The notes below the pieces were generated by a model. The model ran no database searches. It saw only the letters and a list, made by a program, of their open reading frames with translations, and was not told the DNA's origin. A stretch of DNA of 64,000 nucleotides from Mesorhizobium sp. M1B.F.Ca.ET.045.04.1.1. GTDB taxonomy: Bacteria > Pseudomonadota > Alphaproteobacteria > Rhizobiales > Rhizobiaceae. The stretch lies in the NCBI RefSeq assembly GCF_003952465.1, contig NZ_CP034448.1:124001-188000 (forward strand), in the 5' to 3' direction. Positions within the stretch are counted from its first letter, which is position 1, and each line of letters begins with the position of its first letter. A program made the position numbers and the translations under genes. Of the stretch, positions 52,810-61,366 are shown one piece after another.

Positions 52810-54680
52810 TGCGGCGTCTGCTTCCTCGTCGCGATTTCCTGGCGCTCGGCGCCGCGGCAGGCGCCGCTGCGCTGCTGCCGGGCCGGGCGTTTGCCGAGAC
52901 GCCGACCGGGGTCAAGTTGCATGGCCTGTCGGCCTTCGGCGACCTGAAATACAAGCCCGACTTCACGCATTTCGACTACGTCAATCCGGACGCGCCGAAG
53001 GGCGGCCAGATGAATTTCGCGCCGCCGAACGCCACCTTGAATCAGAGTTTCCTGACATTCAACACGTTGAATTCCCTGGTGCTGAAAGGCGATTCGCCGC
53101 CGCGCACGGAACTCTGCTTCGATTCGCTAATGACAAGCGCACTCGACGAACCGGACGCGATGTATGGCGTGCTTGCCGAGTCCGTTACCTTGTCGCAAGA
53201 CCGCAACGGCTTCCGCTTCACCCTGCGACCGCAAGCGCGATTCCACGATGGCACACCTCTTACCGCCGAGGACGTCGCCTTCGCATTGAAGCTGTACAAG
53301 GACCAGGGCCATCCAAACCTGTCCAAGGCGTTGCGCTATTTGACGGAGGCGGCTGCCATCGATGCCGTCACCCTCAACCTGACCTTCAACGGCGAACAAT
53401 CCGCGCAGAACATTCTTACGGTCGTAGGAATGCCGATCGTGTCCAAAGCCTTTTATACGGCCAATGACTTCGATGCCTCGACGATGACGCCGCCGCTCGG
53501 CTCCGGACCATACAAGATGGGGCGCGTCGTGGCTGGACAGACTATCGAGTATGAACGCGTCGCCGACTATTGGGGCCGCGATCTCGCCGTGAACCGTGGC
53601 CTTAACAATTTCGACCGCATTCGTATCGACTTCTACCTCGATCGCCAGGCAGCATTTGAAGCCTTCAAGAAGGGCGACACGCATTTTCGCGAAGAATTCA
53701 CCTCGCGGGTATGGGCAACCGGTTATGACTTTCCGGCGCTTAAGGATGGCAAGGTCGTCAAACGGGAATTTCCCGGCGAGAAATCGCCCGACATGCAGGC
53801 GGTCGCGCTGAACCAGCGTCGTCCGCAATTCCGCGATGTGCGCGTGAGACTGGCGATTGCCAATTGCTTCGACTTCGAATGGACCAGGCGCGTCCTGTTT
53901 TTTGGTTCTTACGAGCGTTCGCATTCGAATTTCGAACGCTCGGACTATAAGGCTGAGGGCTTGCCCTCGGCCCAGGAACTGGCCCTGCTGGAACCGTTTC
54001 GAGCCGAGTTGCCGCCAGAAACCTTCGGCGAGCCGGTCATGCAGCCCGTATCCGACGGTTCAGGCCGCGACCGCAAACTGCTCGGCAAGGCTTCAAAACT
54101 GCTCGCCGAAGCCGGCTGGAAGCGGGCGGGCGATTTCGTGGTCAATGAAAAGGGGGAGCGGCTTCGGGTGGAAATGCTCGCCGAAGACGATGGCATCGTC
54201 CGTCTCTTCACCAAATGGTCCGAGAATATGAAGGCGATTGGGATCGACGCGTCGATCCGGCAGGTCGATTCGACACAATATGAAGAGCGGCAGAGCGATT
54301 TCGACTTCGATTTCAACCTGCTCCATTGGTCTATCGGGGCAACGCCCACTGCCGACGGCCTGGAGATGCTCTACGACTCGCGGATGGCGAAGATCCCGGG
54401 GCAGCGCAACTATCCGGGTACCGAAAGCAAGGCCATCGACGCACTGATCGTGGCCGCAGGCAAGGCGAAAAGCCGAACAGAACTCGTCACGGCGCTCAGG
54501 GCGCTCGACCGGGTCTTGCGCGCGCGGCTAGACTGGATTCCAACATACTATCTCGCGAATCACCGCGTCGCCTATTGGGACATGTTCGGTGTTCCCGAGC
54601 AGAAACCCGATTTCGGCTTTCCGGTCGAAACGGCGTGGTGGTTCGACAAAGGCAAGGCGGCAAAGATTGGCAAAGCCTGA
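52809..54680 (+). CDS. Peptide-binding protein of a Yej-type ABC importer (second copy, Tat signal)
   Basis: A 623-residue paralogue of the preceding gene. It begins MRRLLPRRDFLALGAAAG, a twin-arginine signal with a following hydrophobic stretch and an Ala-Phe-Ala cleavage region, while the first copy has a plain Sec signal. Shared blocks are YVNPDAPKGGQMNF, WHDG-like FHDGTPLTAEDVAFALKLYK and DWIPTYYLANHRVAYWDMFG at the end. Sequence divergence between copies is high, so this is an old pair. The start overlaps the first copy in TGATG; yejB begins 30 bases after its stop. Confidence 0.92.
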   Translation: MRRLLPRRDFLALGAAAGAAALLPGRAFAETPTGVKLHGLSAFGDLKYKPDFTHFDYVNPDAPKGGQMNFAPPNATLNQSFLTFNTLNSLVLKGDSPPRTELCFDSLMTSALDEPDAMYGVLAESVTLSQDRNGFRFTLRPQARFHDGTPLTAEDVAFALKLYKDQGHPNLSKALRYLTEAAAIDAVTLNLTFNGEQSAQNILTVVGMPIVSKAFYTANDFDASTMTPPLGSGPYKMGRVVAGQTIEYERVADYWGRDLAVNRGLNNFDRIRIDFYLDRQAAFEAFKKGDTHFREEFTSRVWATGYDFPALKDGKVVKREFPGEKSPDMQAVALNQRRPQFRDVRVRLAIANCFDFEWTRRVLFFGSYERSHSNFERSDYKAEGLPSAQELALLEPFRAELPPETFGEPVMQPVSDGSGRDRKLLGKASKLLAEAGWKRAGDFVVNEKGERLRVEMLAEDDGIVRLFTKWSENMKAIGIDASIRQVDSTQYEERQSDFDFDFNLLHWSIGATPTADGLEMLYDSRMAKIPGQRNYPGTESKAIDALIVAAGKAKSRTELVTALRALDRVLRARLDWIPTYYLANHRVAYWDMFGVPEQKPDFGFPVETAWWFDKGKAAKIGKA

Positions 54681-54710
54681 CATGACTGTTCGCGCAGGGC
54701 CGGCTGCCTG

Positions 54711-55808
54711 ATGGGCGCTTATATCCTGCGCCGCATCCTTCTGATGATCCCGACGCTGTTCGGCATCATGGCGATATCCTTCGCCGTCATCCAGTTCGCT
54801 CCCGGCGGTCCGGTCGAGCAGGTTATCGCCCGGCTCACCAACCAGGGCGGCACCGATCGCCTCGGCGGCGGTGGCGGTGGCGATGCCGGCGCCACCAATC
54901 TCGATGTCGCAGGCAACGTCAGCTCGAAATATCGCGGCGCGCAGGGGCTTGACCCCGAATTCATCAAGAAGCTCGAAAAGCAGTTCGGCTTCGACAAGCC
55001 GCCCCTCCAGCGCTTCGGCATGATGCTGTGGAACTACGCCCGCTTCGATTTCGGCGACAGCTATTTCCGCGACATCTCGGTGCTTGACCTGATCCTGGAA
55101 AAGATGCCGGTGTCGATCTCGATCGGGCTGTGGATCACGCTGTTGTCCTACCTGATCTCGATCCCTCTCGGCATCCGTAAGGCGGTGCAGGACGGCTCGA
55201 CCTTCGACGTCTGGACCAGCGGCGTGGTGATCGTCGGCTACGCCATCCCCGGCTTCCTGTTCGGCATCCTTTTGATGGTGCTGTTCGCCGGCGGCTCTTT
55301 CTGGGACTGGTTCCCGCTGCGCGGCATCGTTTCCGACAATTGGGACCAGTTGTCCTGGCCAGACAAGATCGTCGACTATTTCTGGCACATGACGCTGCCG
55401 CTGACCGCACTTGTGTTGTCGGCCTTCGCCACGACGACGCTGTTGACCAAGAACTCCTTCCTCGAAGAGATCCGCAAGCAGTATGTGGTGACGGCGCGGG
55501 CCAAGGGCCTGTCGGAGCGCAAGGTGCTCTACGGCCATGTCTTCCGCAACGCCATGCTGATCGTCATCGCCGGCTTTCCCGGAGCCTTCATCTCGGCCTT
55601 CTTCACCGGCTCGCTGCTGATCGAGAACATCTTCTCGCTCGACGGCCTCGGCCTGCTCGGCTTCAAGTCGGTGATCGACCGCGACTATCCGGTGGTGTTC
55701 GCCAATCTCTACATCTTCTCGCTGCTCGGCCTGTTCGTCGGCCTGATGTCGGACCTGATCTACACCTGGGTCGATCCGCGCATCGATTTCGAGCGGAGAG
55801 ACGTCTGA
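54711..55808 (+). CDS. yejB: Yej-type ABC importer permease YejB
   Basis: A 365-residue inner-membrane permease. It has a first helix ([20 protein letters not shown]), then a periplasmic Gly-rich loop ([18 protein letters not shown]) not usual in E. coli YejB, and [21 protein letters not shown] helix bundle follows. The ABC loop is [20 protein letters not shown] with [20 protein letters not shown], ending in [16 protein letters not shown]. It overlaps yejE by TGATG. Confidence 0.93.
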   Translation: MGAYILRRILLMIPTLFGIMAISFAVIQFAPGGPVEQVIARLTNQGGTDRLGGGGGGDAGATNLDVAGNVSSKYRGAQGLDPEFIKKLEKQFGFDKPPLQRFGMMLWNYARFDFGDSYFRDISVLDLILEKMPVSISIGLWITLLSYLISIPLGIRKAVQDGSTFDVWTSGVVIVGYAIPGFLFGILLMVLFAGGSFWDWFPLRGIVSDNWDQLSWPDKIVDYFWHMTLPLTALVLSAFATTTLLTKNSFLEEIRKQYVVTARAKGLSERKVLYGHVFRNAMLIVIAGFPGAFISAFFTGSLLIENIFSLDGLGLLGFKSVIDRDYPVVFANLYIFSLLGLFVGLMSDLIYTWVDPRIDFERRDV

Positions 55809-56947
55809 TGACGGCAACTTCGGCCGAAACCAAGCCGGCCCGCGCCGCCCGGCCGTGGTTGTCGCCGCTCAACCAGCGGCGGCTGCAGAACTTCAAGGCG
55901 AACCGGCGCGGCTACTGGTCGCTGTGGATCTTCCTTCTCCTCTTCGTGCTGTCGCTGTTTTCCGAGCTGATCGCCAACGACAAGCCGATCATCGTTTCCT
56001 ACAAGGGCGAGATCCTGTTTCCGGTGCTGGTCGCCTATCCGGAAGAGAAGTTCGGCGGCTTCTATGCCGTCACCGACTATCGCGACCCGGTCATCCAGGA
56101 CGAGATCAATTCGAACGGCTGGATGGTCTGGCCGCCGGTGCGCTACTCGTATCAGACCGTCAACAACGCCATTCCGGAGGCGGCGCCCGCCAAACCCTCC
56201 TGGCTCTACGACAAGAACAAGCGTTGCAGCCAATACCCAAAGGGAGAGGCCGATGAGAACTGCGTCGTCGGCAACTGGAACTGGCTCGGCACCGACGACC
56301 AGGCGCGCGACGTGCTGGCGCGGGTGCTTTACGGCTTCCGCATCTCGGTGCTGTTCGGGCTGATCCTGACGCTCGGCTCCTCGCTGATCGGCGTCGCGGC
56401 CGGCGCCGTGCAGGGCTATTTCGGCGGCTGGACCGACCTTCTGTTCCAGCGCTTCATCGAGATCTGGTCGGCGATCCCGGTGCTCTATCTGCTGCTCATC
56501 GTCTCCGCCATCCTGCCACCCGGTTTCTTCATCCTGCTCGGCCTGATGCTGCTGTTCTCCTGGGTGGCGCTGGTCGGCGTGGTGCGGGCCGAGTTCCTGC
56601 GCGCGCGCAACTTCGAATATGTCAACGCGGCGCGCGCGCTCGGCGTGCCCAACCTCACGATCATGTTCCGCCACCTTCTGCCCAACGCCATGGTGGCGAC
56701 GCTGACTTTCCTGCCTTTCCTGCTCTCAGGCTCGATCTCGACGCTGACCTCGCTCGACTATCTCGGCTTCGGCCTGCCGCCCGGTTCCGCCTCGCTCGGC
56801 GAGCTGCTGAAGCAGGCGCAACGCAATCTCAACGCGCCCTGGCTCGGCATCTCCGGCTTCATCGTGATCTCGCTGATGCTGTCGCTGCTGGTCTTCATCG
56901 GCGAGGCGACGCGCGACGCCTTCGATCCGCGCAAGACGTTCAAATGA
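55808..56947 (+). CDS. yejE: Yej-type ABC importer permease YejE
   Basis: A 379-residue permease. It has the YejE N-terminus with LSPLNQRRLQNFKANRRGYW before the first helix (LWIFLLLFVLSLFSELIAND). A large periplasmic insert (residues about 70-170, with YSYQTVNNAIPEAAPAKPSW) is characteristic of YejE. NWLGTDDQARDVLARVLYGF starts the core domain, and the ABC loop is RAEFLRARNFEYVNAARALG. It ends FDPRKTFK and overlaps the next gene by ATGA. Confidence 0.93.
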   Translation: MTATSAETKPARAARPWLSPLNQRRLQNFKANRRGYWSLWIFLLLFVLSLFSELIANDKPIIVSYKGEILFPVLVAYPEEKFGGFYAVTDYRDPVIQDEINSNGWMVWPPVRYSYQTVNNAIPEAAPAKPSWLYDKNKRCSQYPKGEADENCVVGNWNWLGTDDQARDVLARVLYGFRISVLFGLILTLGSSLIGVAAGAVQGYFGGWTDLLFQRFIEIWSAIPVLYLLLIVSAILPPGFFILLGLMLLFSWVALVGVVRAEFLRARNFEYVNAARALGVPNLTIMFRHLLPNAMVATLTFLPFLLSGSISTLTSLDYLGFGLPPGSASLGELLKQAQRNLNAPWLGISGFIVISLMLSLLVFIGEATRDAFDPRKTFK

Positions 56948-57850
56948 GCGAGCCCCTGCTTTCCGTCCGCGATCTGAGCGTTGCCTTCGCGCAAGGCGGC
57001 ACACAGTCGGTCGCCGTCGACCACATCTCCTTCGACATCGCCAAGGGCGAGACCGTGGCGCTGGTCGGCGAATCCGGGTCCGGCAAATCGGTCTCGGCGC
57101 TGTCGGTGCTGAAGCTTCTGCCATACCCCGCGGCCAGCCATCCTTCGGGAAAGATCCTGTTCCATGGCGCCGATCTGCTCAGCGCCAACGAAAAGACGTT
57201 GCGCGGCGTGCGCGGCAACAAGATCACCATGATCTTCCAGGAGCCGATGACCTCGCTCAATCCGCTGCACACGATCGAGCAGCAGATCGTCGAGGTGCTG
57301 AAGCTGCATCAGGGGCTGGGCGACCGGCAGGCCCACGCCCGTACGCTGGAGCTGCTCACCGAGGTCGGCATCCGCGATCCGCAGAAGCGGCTCGATGCCT
57401 ATCCGCACCAGCTCTCCGGCGGCCAGCGCCAGCGCGTCATGATCGCCATGGCCTTGGCCAATGAGCCCGAGCTGTTGATCGCCGACGAGCCGACCACGGC
57501 GCTCGACGTCACCGTGCAGGCGCAGATCCTCGAGCTGCTCGCGGGCCTGAAAAGCCGCAAGGGCATGTCGATGCTCTTCATCACCCACGACCTCGGCATC
57601 GTCAGAAAGATCGCCGACCGCGTCTGCGTCATGACCAAGGGCAGAATAGTCGAGACCGGCCCGACCAGGGAGATTTTCACCAACCCGCAGCATGCCTACA
57701 CAAAACACCTGTTGGCCGGCCCCGACGAGGGCAAGCCGCCGGCGGCGGATGCCGGGGCCAAGGCGGGTAATGACCGGCAAGGACATCAAGGTCTGGTTCC
57801 CGATCAAGCGCGGTTTTTTTCCGCCGCACGGTGGATAATGTGAAAGCGGT
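56944..57850 (+). pseudogene. yejF: yejF remnant: first ATPase domain only, two frameshifts, then truncated
   Basis: YejF normally has two ABC ATPase domains in about 540 residues. Here the first is intact ([66 protein letters not shown]). Just after AKHLLAGPDEG-like linker sequence an extra G near 57765-57767 shifts the frame. The next intact text, VMTGKDIKVWFPIKRGFF, is then read in another frame. A run of seven T (57814-57820) shifts it again, leaving RRTVDNVKAV, after which homology stops at about 57850. The residual first-domain reading frame ends at 57843 (299 residues). The importer would lack half its ATPase unless another ATPase replaces it. Confidence 0.85.
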
Positions 57851-58095
57851 GGGATCCGCGCAGATCTGGCGACGTACTCGACGCCACAGGCCAGTAGTCC
57901 GCGCCCCCGGGGCCCCTGCCTACGGCTCTGCCGGGGCCTGTTCCCGCTTTCGTTCAATTACACAGGCGCTCCGTGGGTCAAGGACGACGCCGGACTGGCA
58001 GCTAAACTGGCCGCGGGTGATGAAACATGTCTGCCATACGAACGATCCGGACGCACCCGATTTACATTTCGACGGGGCGATCACAGCTCTCCTTC
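57851..58095 (+). other. Unassigned bridge between yejF and DNA ligase remnants
   Basis: About 245 bases that match neither neighbour. A GC-rich inverted repeat (CCCCGGGGCCCCTGCC near 57905, then GCCGGGGCC) lies in the first part, and GGATCC (57852-57857) and AGATCT (57862-57867) sit 4 bases apart at the left edge. One frame reads FNYTGAPWVKDDAGLAAKLA followed by AGDETCLPYERSGRTRFTF, which looks protein-like, but I cannot place it. A single open frame with a GTG at 57831 runs through the whole bridge into the ligase part. Confidence 0.5.
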
Positions 58096-58934
58096 AGCGC
58101 CATGTCCCGGACCTTGCCGCGGCCATGGATTTCGAGGCGGCGCTCGACGGCGAGCTGCTGGTCGGCGATCCGCGCGAGGCGACCGGAACCTTCTCCGACC
58201 TGCAGCAGCGGCTGAACCGCAAGAGCGTGTCGCCAAAAATCCAGCAGCAATACCCGGCCTTCATGCGCTGCTACGACGCCTTGCAGATCGATGGCGAGGA
58301 TTTGCGGGCGCTGCCCTTCGCTGACCGCCGCAAGCGGCTCGAAACCTTCGTCGGCACCCTCGACCCCAGCCGCTTCGATCTCTCGCCGCTGGTGGCATTT
58401 GCGGACTGGGAAACGCTGGAGCGGCTGCGCCAGGCGCCGCCGCATCCGATCATCGAAGGGGTGATGCTGAAGCGCTGGGATTCGCCCTATCTCGCCGGCC
58501 GGCCGAAAGGCCCATGGTTCAAGTGGAAGCGCGATCCGCACACGGTGGACGCGGTGCTGATGTATGCGCAGCGCGGCCACGGCAAGCGCTCGAGCTTTTA
58601 TTCCGACTACACTTTCGGCGTCTGGGCAGGACCGGAAGGATCGGAAGAGCTGGTGCCGGTCGGCAAGGCCTATTTCGGCTTCACCGACGAGGAGCTGCGT
58701 CAGATCGACAAATATGTCCGCGACAACACCATCGAGCGGTTCGGGCCGGTGCGCTCGGTGCGCGCCGACCGCCAGAACGGGCTGGTGCTGGAAGTGGCGT
58801 TCGAGGGCCTCAACCGCTCCACCCGGCACAAATCGGGCGTCGCGATGCGTTTTCCCCGCATTTCCCGGCTGCGCTGGGACAAGCCGGCAGCCGAGGCCGA
58901 CCGCATCGAGACTCTGCAGGCGCTGCTCGATTAA
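58096..58934 (+). pseudogene. ATP-dependent DNA ligase, N-terminal part missing
   Basis: The residual segment reads VPDLAAAMDFEAALDGELLV, then LPFADRRKRLETFVGTLDPS, IIEGVMLKRWDSPYLAGRPK and GPWFKWKRDPHTVDAVLMYA. It ends with the OB-fold part (FGVWAGPEGSEELVPVGKAY; ADRQNGLVLEVAFEGLNRST). This matches the rhizobial cisplatin-damage-response ATP-dependent DNA ligase family. The first 200 or so residues, including the KxDG lysine that is adenylated, are absent, so no ligase activity is expected. The stop TAA is the first base triplet of the family B repeat. Confidence 0.85.
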
Positions 58935-59039
58935 TGCATGTCGCCCAAAAGTGCGCAGCGGTTTTGGGGGAACGACATGCATCAAAACAAAACCTAAAGC
59001 GCGTCGCCTGAATCCGTTTCGACGCGACGCGCTTTAGGG
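58935..59039. repeat. Palindromic intergenic repeat, family B copy 4
   Basis: Two hairpins fill exactly the gap between the ligase TAA and the stop of the convergent SnoaL-like gene. The first has outer arms GCATGTCG/CGACATGC and inner arms CCCAAAA/TTTTGGG, and the second has arms CTAAAGCGCGTCGC and GCGACGCGCTTTAG. It is the best-preserved copy in the window. Confidence 0.9.
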
Positions 59040-59450
59040 TCAGTCGATCGCCGGGACGGAGTGGTGCTCGTGCATGAAAGTCCACTGTCCTGCGATTTTC
59101 TCGAAACAGATGGTCAGCCGGAAATCGAGATCACTGGACTCGGTTTGCGTGACGAGTACGCACCGCATCAGCGCGACAGCGAACGCCACTTCGGCGCCTG
59201 CCCTGATCTTCAGATCGACGATATCGAACACAGGCGGGTTTGGTGAAGCCCCGAAGAACAAGGGCCAAGTGTCGCGATAAGCCTCGATACCTTTTGACTG
59301 CAGCGGAGGCGGCACGTCGAACATGATGAAATCCGAGGCGTGGTGCCGCAGAATGCCATCCATGTCCTTGCGGCGCACCGCCTCGGCCCATTGCTCGATC
59401 AGCGCGCGAATCTGTCCGGCGTCTCCTGTCTGGGGACTAGAAGCATTCAT
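59040..59450 (-). CDS. SnoaL-like / DUF4440 protein
   Basis: A 136-residue NTF2-fold protein: IRALIEQWAEAVRRKDMDGI near the N-terminus, then FMFDVPPPLQSKGIEAYRDT-like text and an end of ICFEKIAGQWTFMHEHHSVP. Members include cyclases, lyases and stress-related proteins; the function here is unknown. The ATG at 59450 has GGAGGAG 5 bases upstream. The stop TGA is separated from the ligase remnant only by the family B repeat. It lies about 50 bases after the unknown membrane-anchored gene on the same strand. Confidence 0.82.
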   Translation of the reverse strand: MNASSPQTGDAGQIRALIEQWAEAVRRKDMDGILRHHASDFIMFDVPPPLQSKGIEAYRDTWPLFFGASPNPPVFDIVDLKIRAGAEVAFAVALMRCVLVTQTESSDLDFRLTICFEKIAGQWTFMHEHHSVPAID

Positions 59451-59499
59451 TGTCTCCTCCATCGCGGCTCCTACAGCAGGAACGACGGCAGTGCGGAGG

Positions 59500-60705
59500 C
59501 TATTCCGCGATCGAGACGCGGATCTCGTAGATGTCGACGGACTTGCCCTGCTTGTCGAAGTCGGAATTGACGGCAATGGTACCGGCGGCGCCCGGATGCT
59601 TGTCCGGAAACTGCACGTCGAACAGGTATTCGTTGCGCTCGTGGCCGACAGCGTAGCGCTTGCGGCCGCAATCGCCGAACTCGCCGAAATTACAGTCGAC
59701 CGAGATCTGCGTCTCCTTGCCCTCCTCCGAGCGGGCGATGATGTCGAACATGGCATGCTTGCCGGCGAGCTTTTCCAAGACGCCCTGTCCAACGTCGAAG
59801 GCGATCGCCGAGCCGGACGCGCCGGAACGGATGCGCAGGAACTGGCCGGTGTCGTCCTTCATCACGTCGGCGCTGGCGTCGGACGGCGTGCTGACATGGG
59901 TCGGATCGCTGGGCAGGAACACGTTGATCCAGTTCTTCGATTGATCCGCCTCGCCCGGCTTTTCCGGCGAGCCGGCGTCGGCGGGCTGCGAGGAATCCTC
60001 CCCTTCCAGCGTCGGCGGCGCTTCCGGCGGACCGGTGTTGAGCTCAGCCGCCGTCTTGAAGACGCCGGTCTGCTTCGCGAAATAGAGACCGATACCGGCA
60101 GCGGCGGCAAGCGTCGCGACGACGAAGATCGCCGTCAGCGGCAGGCGCCGGCCCCTGATCCGCCGTTCATCGCGGTCCGGCGCCACTTCGGCGCCGTTGC
60201 CGACGGAGGATCCAGGAGAATCGTCGAGGGTGGGCGCATCGGGAAGCGCCTCGTCCGGCATGATGTCGGGCACGCGGGGCAGCACGCGCGAGCGCGGCGC
60301 GTCCGAAGCTTCGGGCTGCACCGGACCATCGACGGTGATCGACGGCGACGACGACGCCTGGTTCGGCGCCTGTCGCGGCTCGTCCACTGACGGCGCCGGA
60401 GACCGGGCCGGCGTGTCCACCGACGGGGCCGGCGCGGCATTGCCAGCGGGCGCACCGCTCTCGGACGGGAGCATGACGTCCGGGATTGCCTGGACGGCCG
60501 GCAGGAATTCGGATTCGATCTCGGCGATCTTGGCCTGCACCGCCTTGCGGCGGTTGATGGCGGCCTCCACCGTCACATTCGGATTGGCCTGCAGGACGCG
60601 ATCCAGCGCGGCAAAGGCCGAGCGATAGACCTTCTCGCGAAACGCCCGGTCCTCGGCATTGCCTTTCTCGAAGGCGTTGCGGATCGCTTTCTCGATGGCG
60701 TCCAA
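59500..60705 (-). CDS. Conserved hypothetical single-pass membrane protein
   Basis: I do not recognise a characterised family. The product of about 401 residues has three parts. An N-terminal helical part (DAIEKAIRNAFEKGNAEDRA, RSAFAALDRVLQANPNVTVE) is followed by a long Pro/Ala/Ser/Asp-rich linker. A single membrane helix (LTAIFVVATLAAAAGIGLYF) then leads to a C-terminal domain with two cysteines (QISVDCNFGEFGDCGRKRYA) that could form a disulphide outside. The start is probably the TTG at 60705, since AGAGGGAG lies 6 bases upstream; a GTG at 60732 without a site is the alternative. The layout suggests a periplasmic sensor-like or carbohydrate-binding domain, but that is a guess. Confidence 0.75.
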   Translation of the reverse strand: MDAIEKAIRNAFEKGNAEDRAFREKVYRSAFAALDRVLQANPNVTVEAAINRRKAVQAKIAEIESEFLPAVQAIPDVMLPSESGAPAGNAAPAPSVDTPARSPAPSVDEPRQAPNQASSSPSITVDGPVQPEASDAPRSRVLPRVPDIMPDEALPDAPTLDDSPGSSVGNGAEVAPDRDERRIRGRRLPLTAIFVVATLAAAAGIGLYFAKQTGVFKTAAELNTGPPEAPPTLEGEDSSQPADAGSPEKPGEADQSKNWINVFLPSDPTHVSTPSDASADVMKDDTGQFLRIRSGASGSAIAFDVGQGVLEKLAGKHAMFDIIARSEEGKETQISVDCNFGEFGDCGRKRYAVGHERNEYLFDVQFPDKHPGAAGTIAVNSDFDKQGKSVDIYEIRVSIAE

Positions 60706-60732
60706 GCGAGCTCCCTCTGCGCGTTCGCTCAC

Positions 60733-60990
60733 AGTTCATCGATCGTTAGCCGCAGGCGACCAATCAATCAACGGGCGAGCGGCAGCCTTGCCGACGCATC
60801 CAAAGCCCATTTCGGCGTTTTTTGTTGAAGAATCAACATTTTTTGTCACCGTCACCGGATCGGCTTCAGCGGACCGGACGCCAGCCGCCGGTGAACTGGC
60901 GAGCCGCCGCGGCGGACGACGGAGGCCGTCGTGCGGCGGCAGCCGACCGGAATTGCCGCGCATCGACACAGGATTTCGCCGCCAGCCATC
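60733..60990. other. Intergenic region with an AT-rich hairpin
   Basis: No gene seen. TGTTGA-AGAA-TCAACA (60823-60838) is a short inverted repeat flanked by T/A runs on both sides, resembling a bidirectional terminator or an operator. The rest is GC-rich and featureless to the tRNA promoter at 60991. Confidence 0.4.
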
Positions 60991-61019
60991 TTGAATTAGC
61001 TGGCGGTTGAGTCTATCAC
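60991..61019 (+). promoter_or_regulatory. Promoter of tRNA-Thr
   Basis: TTGAAT (60991-60996), 17 bases, TATCAC (61014-61019). The start point near 61026 gives a short 5' leader before the mature tRNA at 61053. Confidence 0.6.
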
Positions 61020-61052
61020 GCAGCGCATCTTGGAAGCTGAGCTGCTTCCCGG

Positions 61053-61128
61053 GCCGCTTTAGCTCAGTTGGTAGAGCACATCATTCGTAATGATGGGGTC
61101 GCGTGTTCGAGTCACGCAAGCGGCACCA
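61053..61128 (+). tRNA. tRNA-Thr (anticodon CGU)
   Basis: A 76-base cloverleaf: acceptor GCCGCTT with AAGCGGC, D-arm GCTC-AGTTGGTA-GAGC, anticodon arm CATCA-TTCGTAA-TGATG giving anticodon CGU (codon ACG), and T-arm GCGTG-TTCGAGT-CACGC. The CCA end is encoded (61126-61128). It stands alone; the genes beyond it look accessory compared with those before it. Confidence 0.97.
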
Positions 61129-61366
61129 AAAATTCAACGACTAAGCTGATCCGCTCGACGGTTTTGTACAGAAACCGCACAGAAACTACCTACCGCGGAC
61201 GGTGAGCAGGATGGCCAGCACCATGCTGCCTTGCTCACGGTGTCGGAATGCAATCTCTCGCCACGCATCCTCCACCGCCACTGTTGCCGCTGTGTTACAG
61301 CGCAACCCCTGAAAGCCATGCTATCAACCCTTAGATGCAATGGCGGATCGGGGGCGATAGCGAGTT

